From NCBI RefSeq assembly GCF_008831285.2, contig NC_045140.1, forward strand, positions 17,482,370 to 17,546,369: a stretch of DNA of 64,000 nt, given 5' to 3'. This DNA is from Nymphaea colorata. Taxonomy: Eukaryota; Streptophyta; Magnoliopsida; Nymphaeales; Nymphaeaceae. Positions 60,801 to 64,000 of this stretch are shown one piece after another; within the stretch, counting starts at the first letter, position 1, and every line of letters starts with the position of its first letter. Both the position numbers and the translations under genes were made by a program. The notes beneath the pieces were generated by a model. The model had not been told where the DNA came from. It made no database searches and worked only from the letters and a program-made list of their open reading frames with translations.

Positions 60801-63800
60801 CCCATATTGTGAAAAAGACTTCAGTGGTTTGAAATGATTTTATTACATACTTAGCCAAAAAACAATTCTACTAAATTACCTAGTAAAAACATAAAAGAAT
60901 AGTAAATGCATACTTGTGCATAAGGAGCTGCAACTTTGACAAATGAAAAATCTGAATCCAACATGTTTCCAATACCTGCAAGTGAGAAAAGAATCTACAA
61001 AATGTCATTTGTTGCGAGAAATATCCAGAAAATCATTAAAAAAAATCAATTTGCTCTTAGGGCACAAGCCAAGTAGCTAATCTCTTTGTAACCCTTGTGA
61101 ATATCTCAAACTATCATAACGAAGAGACAAAAAAGGAATAGATATGCTAAGGTGCACCTTCTAGCGTTGAAAATGCCCTCAAGACAAACGTAAATGTTGA
61201 AGGAAAACGGAAAGGTTGATCCACTGCTATTGCAAACAAATCCTGTGGAAAAGGCATAGTCAGCCAAGAGAAAATTACCCTCACACACCAAAAGTTGCAC
61301 TTCTACACACACCACAGACTGAGAGAGAACATAAAATGTGTGTAGACTGTAGATACAGGGAATTCAAGAAATACATGAATGATCATCACCTGTACCTCTG
61401 AACAATATCACCATGCTGTAGTTCTTGATTTTATCATACAGACTACAGATTCTTAAACTTTCTTTATCCACTGTACTTAATTTCTTATTTTTCCTCCATG
61501 ACTACCAAATCATTAGTTACTAACTTATTAGGATGTATGGAGCCCTCTTCTCAAACTATAACTACTCAAGTATAAGCAGCAAAATGCTTGCCGACCAAGT
61601 CAATCAAACATCAAAACAGGTTGGAGTACGTAGGAACAATAAATAGGGTGTGCAAATATGGAAGTCAGTAAAACTATAAAGAATTAGCTAACAATGTGTC
61701 AGAATCTAGAGGCTAGCTGCAGCATGCATGTCGTAATAAATTCCAAAATCATCATAAATCTTCCTAACATAGATTTCGAGCTAGGGCATCAAGGATTAGC
61801 CATCACATGTAATTTGAGTTGAAAGGACAAAATTATATATTATGTTAGAGTTTCATTAAGGTATTTTCTTTCTTTGCTAGTATATCTGTAAATGTTGAGC
61901 ACTGTTTAGCTTCACCACCTCTTGCATTGCTTCCATTTTCCAATATGGACTTGTTAGTTGTTACTGAACTGCTTAAGGACCAACGTTACCGATCCTGCAC
62001 AAGCGGTCTAAATTGACAAAACAAACCTTGCCAAGGAAAAGGGAAACTTCTCAACATGAAAAGAAACAACAGCAGCTCTAACTTTCAAATGTGGTGTGGA
62101 ATAAATTGTTTTACTTATTCTGATCCTAATTGGATTCAATTCAAGTACTTACCTCACCAATTGCAGTGAAAGTCGTCTCCTGATCAGGCCTCTGGTTTAA
62201 CAAATTGTCTAGGAAAAACTGAACAGATCTTTTCACCTGAGATCTCATTTTTCAAACAATGAACATTCAGATAGCAGTACTTGAATGACAAATTTATGCC
62301 AACGTCAAATCATTTTTCATCCAAACAAATTAAAACCAACACCATAAAACAAATAATAGGACATACCGAAGACATGTCTCCAGTGGGTTTTAGTGCGCCT
62401 AGGTCAACGAGGCACTTTATAACCTACAAAAGAAAAAATTATAAAAAAGTGCCAAATGGACAGCAGCATTTGACAGCAGAAGAGCTTAAAACACATCAAA
62501 AGTATAATTTATCCTATCATCACATGCATTATGGACACAAATGGCTCAGGAACAACTGAGCTGTAAATTCAAAGATGTGTAGAGCAGTTGTAGGAAATGT
62601 AAGTTAAAGATCAAAATTTCTGTACCTTCTTTGCATCTTTTTCATAAACAGCATAAAATAACTCCAGTAGTCTCTCTCGCGTGAACAATTTTATTTCTCC
62701 CATCATGCCAAAATCATAGTAGATAAGTGATCCATCTTTGTCCACAGCAAGATTACCAGGATGAGGATCAGCATGGAAAAAACCAGTTTTAAGTATCTGC
62801 ATAAAAATGCATCATCAAATGATACAGTCTGTAAGAGATAATTTTTTGTCCTAGACAAAGATATTCACAGAAATTTAATGAGTTAGTTGACTAAAGCTAG
62901 TTATTTATCAACGTAAAGAAAATGAAACACCAAAAACAGTAAAGAGAAGTTGATGAAGACTGAAATTTTGTCACTGTGATTGTTTACTGTTAAATAGAAT
63001 GTAGGACGATAGCTTTCATTTGACTTACAGTTAATCTTACATCACAAATATTTTTTCTGTTTCGCACAAGGATTAAGGCTGGGCACCAGGCCTGGCCGCC
63101 GGGGGGTAGTCGGTACCCGGTACCCGGCCCGACTCGGGCCCAAAAAAAGGGGCACCATGCCAGCTCAGATGGGCCCGATAAGCCCGGGCGGGCCCAATAA
63201 TGTTCCTTTAATATTTACTTTATTAATTTTTATATATAAATATAATATTTTATTACAATTAATACATTTATATATTATTTTATATTAAAAATATTTTTTA
63301 ATTTAATCAGGCCGGGCTCAGGCTCGGGTTTGAATGGTCAGGTTGGGCCCAGGCCCGAGTTTCCGGCCCAAGCCCGGATCCTTATCGGGCCAGGCCGGGC
63401 CGACCCGATGCCCAGACTTAACAAGGATGAAGCAAATAAAAATAGGCGTTCATCTAACATTCTATTACTGAAACTGAAAAATCAACAAAATATGTGCAGT
63501 TCCATATGTAAACTAGCCTGGTTCATATGTTAAAATGCCAACATTTCATAACTACTAATAGAAGATTATCATGGACACTATCATGTCAACATGGCAAAGC
63601 AATTGAACAAGTCATAACATACATTATGTATGTTTAAGCCAGTCTTGAACACCCAACACAGTTCATTCTCTCCCTTTCTATGATTCTGATGGTCTAATCT
63701 ATTCACCTGTGCTATTTTTTTCATAAATTTCCTACCAATAATGTTTTTAATAAAAAATTGTAGAATACTTCCTTAGGGGTTGTGCTTGGGATGATATTCA

Positions 63801-64000
63801 TGCTTTATTATTTAAATTAGGAATTATGCCCATTAGCATGAATGCTAAAGTATAACAAGGTTACAACCTGTAAACTGCATCCAAGTTCTACAAACATCTA
63901 GTGTCACACCATGAATATCCATACCATGTCCCACCTATGCCCTTGTCTACAGGACAAAGATTTTAAAGGTTTATTTATTCGACTAAACAGACACTAACTT
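57871..64000 (-). CDS. ABC1/UbiB-family atypical kinase (ABC1K), C-terminal part; gene continues past the window
   Basis: ABC1K proteins are atypical kinases of plastids and mitochondria linked to prenyl-quinone metabolism and photo-oxidative stress. Nine exons join in phase: 62796-62626, 62423-62367, 62236-62153, 61242-61158, 60975-60914, 60793-60719, 58744-58640, 58369-58228, 57944-57871, about 285 aa. The first carries the kinase core, HADPHPGN (catalytic loop) and DFGMMGE (metal-binding Asp). Then come PFRFPSTFTFVLRAF, the conserved ABC1 C-lobe, and MPYRVQRIEEFVKQLESGDL. Two hydrophobic segments near the end (ATVYTVLGGTLLN and IFMTLFAYS) may be membrane helices, followed by MQRVQKLDKFEKMI. 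The composition fits a chloroplast-type ABC1K; the exact paralogue is uncertain. The N-lobe and targeting peptide lie beyond 64000. From 62797 to 64000 there is intron carrying a hAT-like MITE. Confidence 0.9.
63066..63428. mobile_element. Non-autonomous hAT-like MITE with exact 8-bp target-site duplication
   Basis: A 347-bp GC-rich element (63074-63420) is flanked by the direct repeat ACAAGGAT at 63066-63073 and 63421-63428. Its ends are inverted repeats: TAAGGCTGGGCACCAGG at the left, and TAAGTCTGGGCATCGGG when the right end is reverse-complemented (14 of 17 matching). The interior has GGGCCCGA/CCGGGC-rich arms around an AT-rich centre and no coding capacity. An 8-bp duplication and this end type are characteristic of the hAT superfamily. 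It lies in an intron of the ABC1K gene. Confidence 0.85.

Noticed and set aside
1..64000. tRNA, rRNA, CRISPR, prophage or operon features
   Set aside because: No tRNA A/B-box pairs in proper spacing, no rRNA stretches and no regularly spaced repeat array were seen; gene structure is eukaryotic throughout.

Overview
This is a window of nuclear DNA from a flowering plant. The genes are interrupted by GT-AG introns, introns and spacers are AT-rich, GA/CT and AT microsatellites are common, and every recognised gene belongs to a plant or general eukaryotic family. No bacterial, organellar or CRISPR features were seen. The species cannot be told from the sequence alone.

Five genes can be read with confidence, all on the minus strand. 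From high to low coordinates they are: (1) an ABC1/UbiB-family atypical kinase (57871 to beyond 64000, 3' part only); (2) a LEC1-class NF-YB transcription factor subunit (47980-48567); (3) a plant INCENP orthologue of the WYRD type (37641-45848, 8 exons, 1538 aa); (4) a single-exon L-type lectin receptor kinase close to LecRK-S.7 (33657-35699, 680 aa); (5) a complete PDS5 cohesin regulator with a C-terminal Tudor-like domain (10229-30229, 31 exons, 1557 aa, 20 kb). The multi-exon models were assembled by hand from splice sites, and reading phase is kept at every junction. Two genes are chromosome-segregation factors: PDS5 acts on cohesin and INCENP/WYRD on the Aurora-containing chromosomal passenger complex. 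They lie next to a cell-surface kinase and an embryogenesis regulator.

From memory, Arabidopsis has WYR and LecRK-S.7 as neighbours (At5g55820/At5g55830), and L1L/NF-YB6 and PDS5A nearly adjacent (At5g47670/At5g47690). All four lie within 38 kb here, which suggests an ancestral block that was later split in Arabidopsis.

The left 10 kb, the 48.6-57.8 kb stretch and the large introns are accessory DNA. They hold a TRIM-like element with two direct terminal repeats plus a third inverted copy inside a PDS5 intron, a short hAT-like MITE with an exact 8-bp target duplication in an ABC1K intron, several foldback elements, a four-copy minisatellite, a tandem 0.2-kb duplication and an alternating inverted-repeat cluster. 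There is also a well-formed orphan promoter (G-box/ABRE plus TATA) at about 53.77-53.80 kb. No clearly new protein system was found. The most notable observations are the gene block, the repeat architecture and the unexplained promoter and ORFs.
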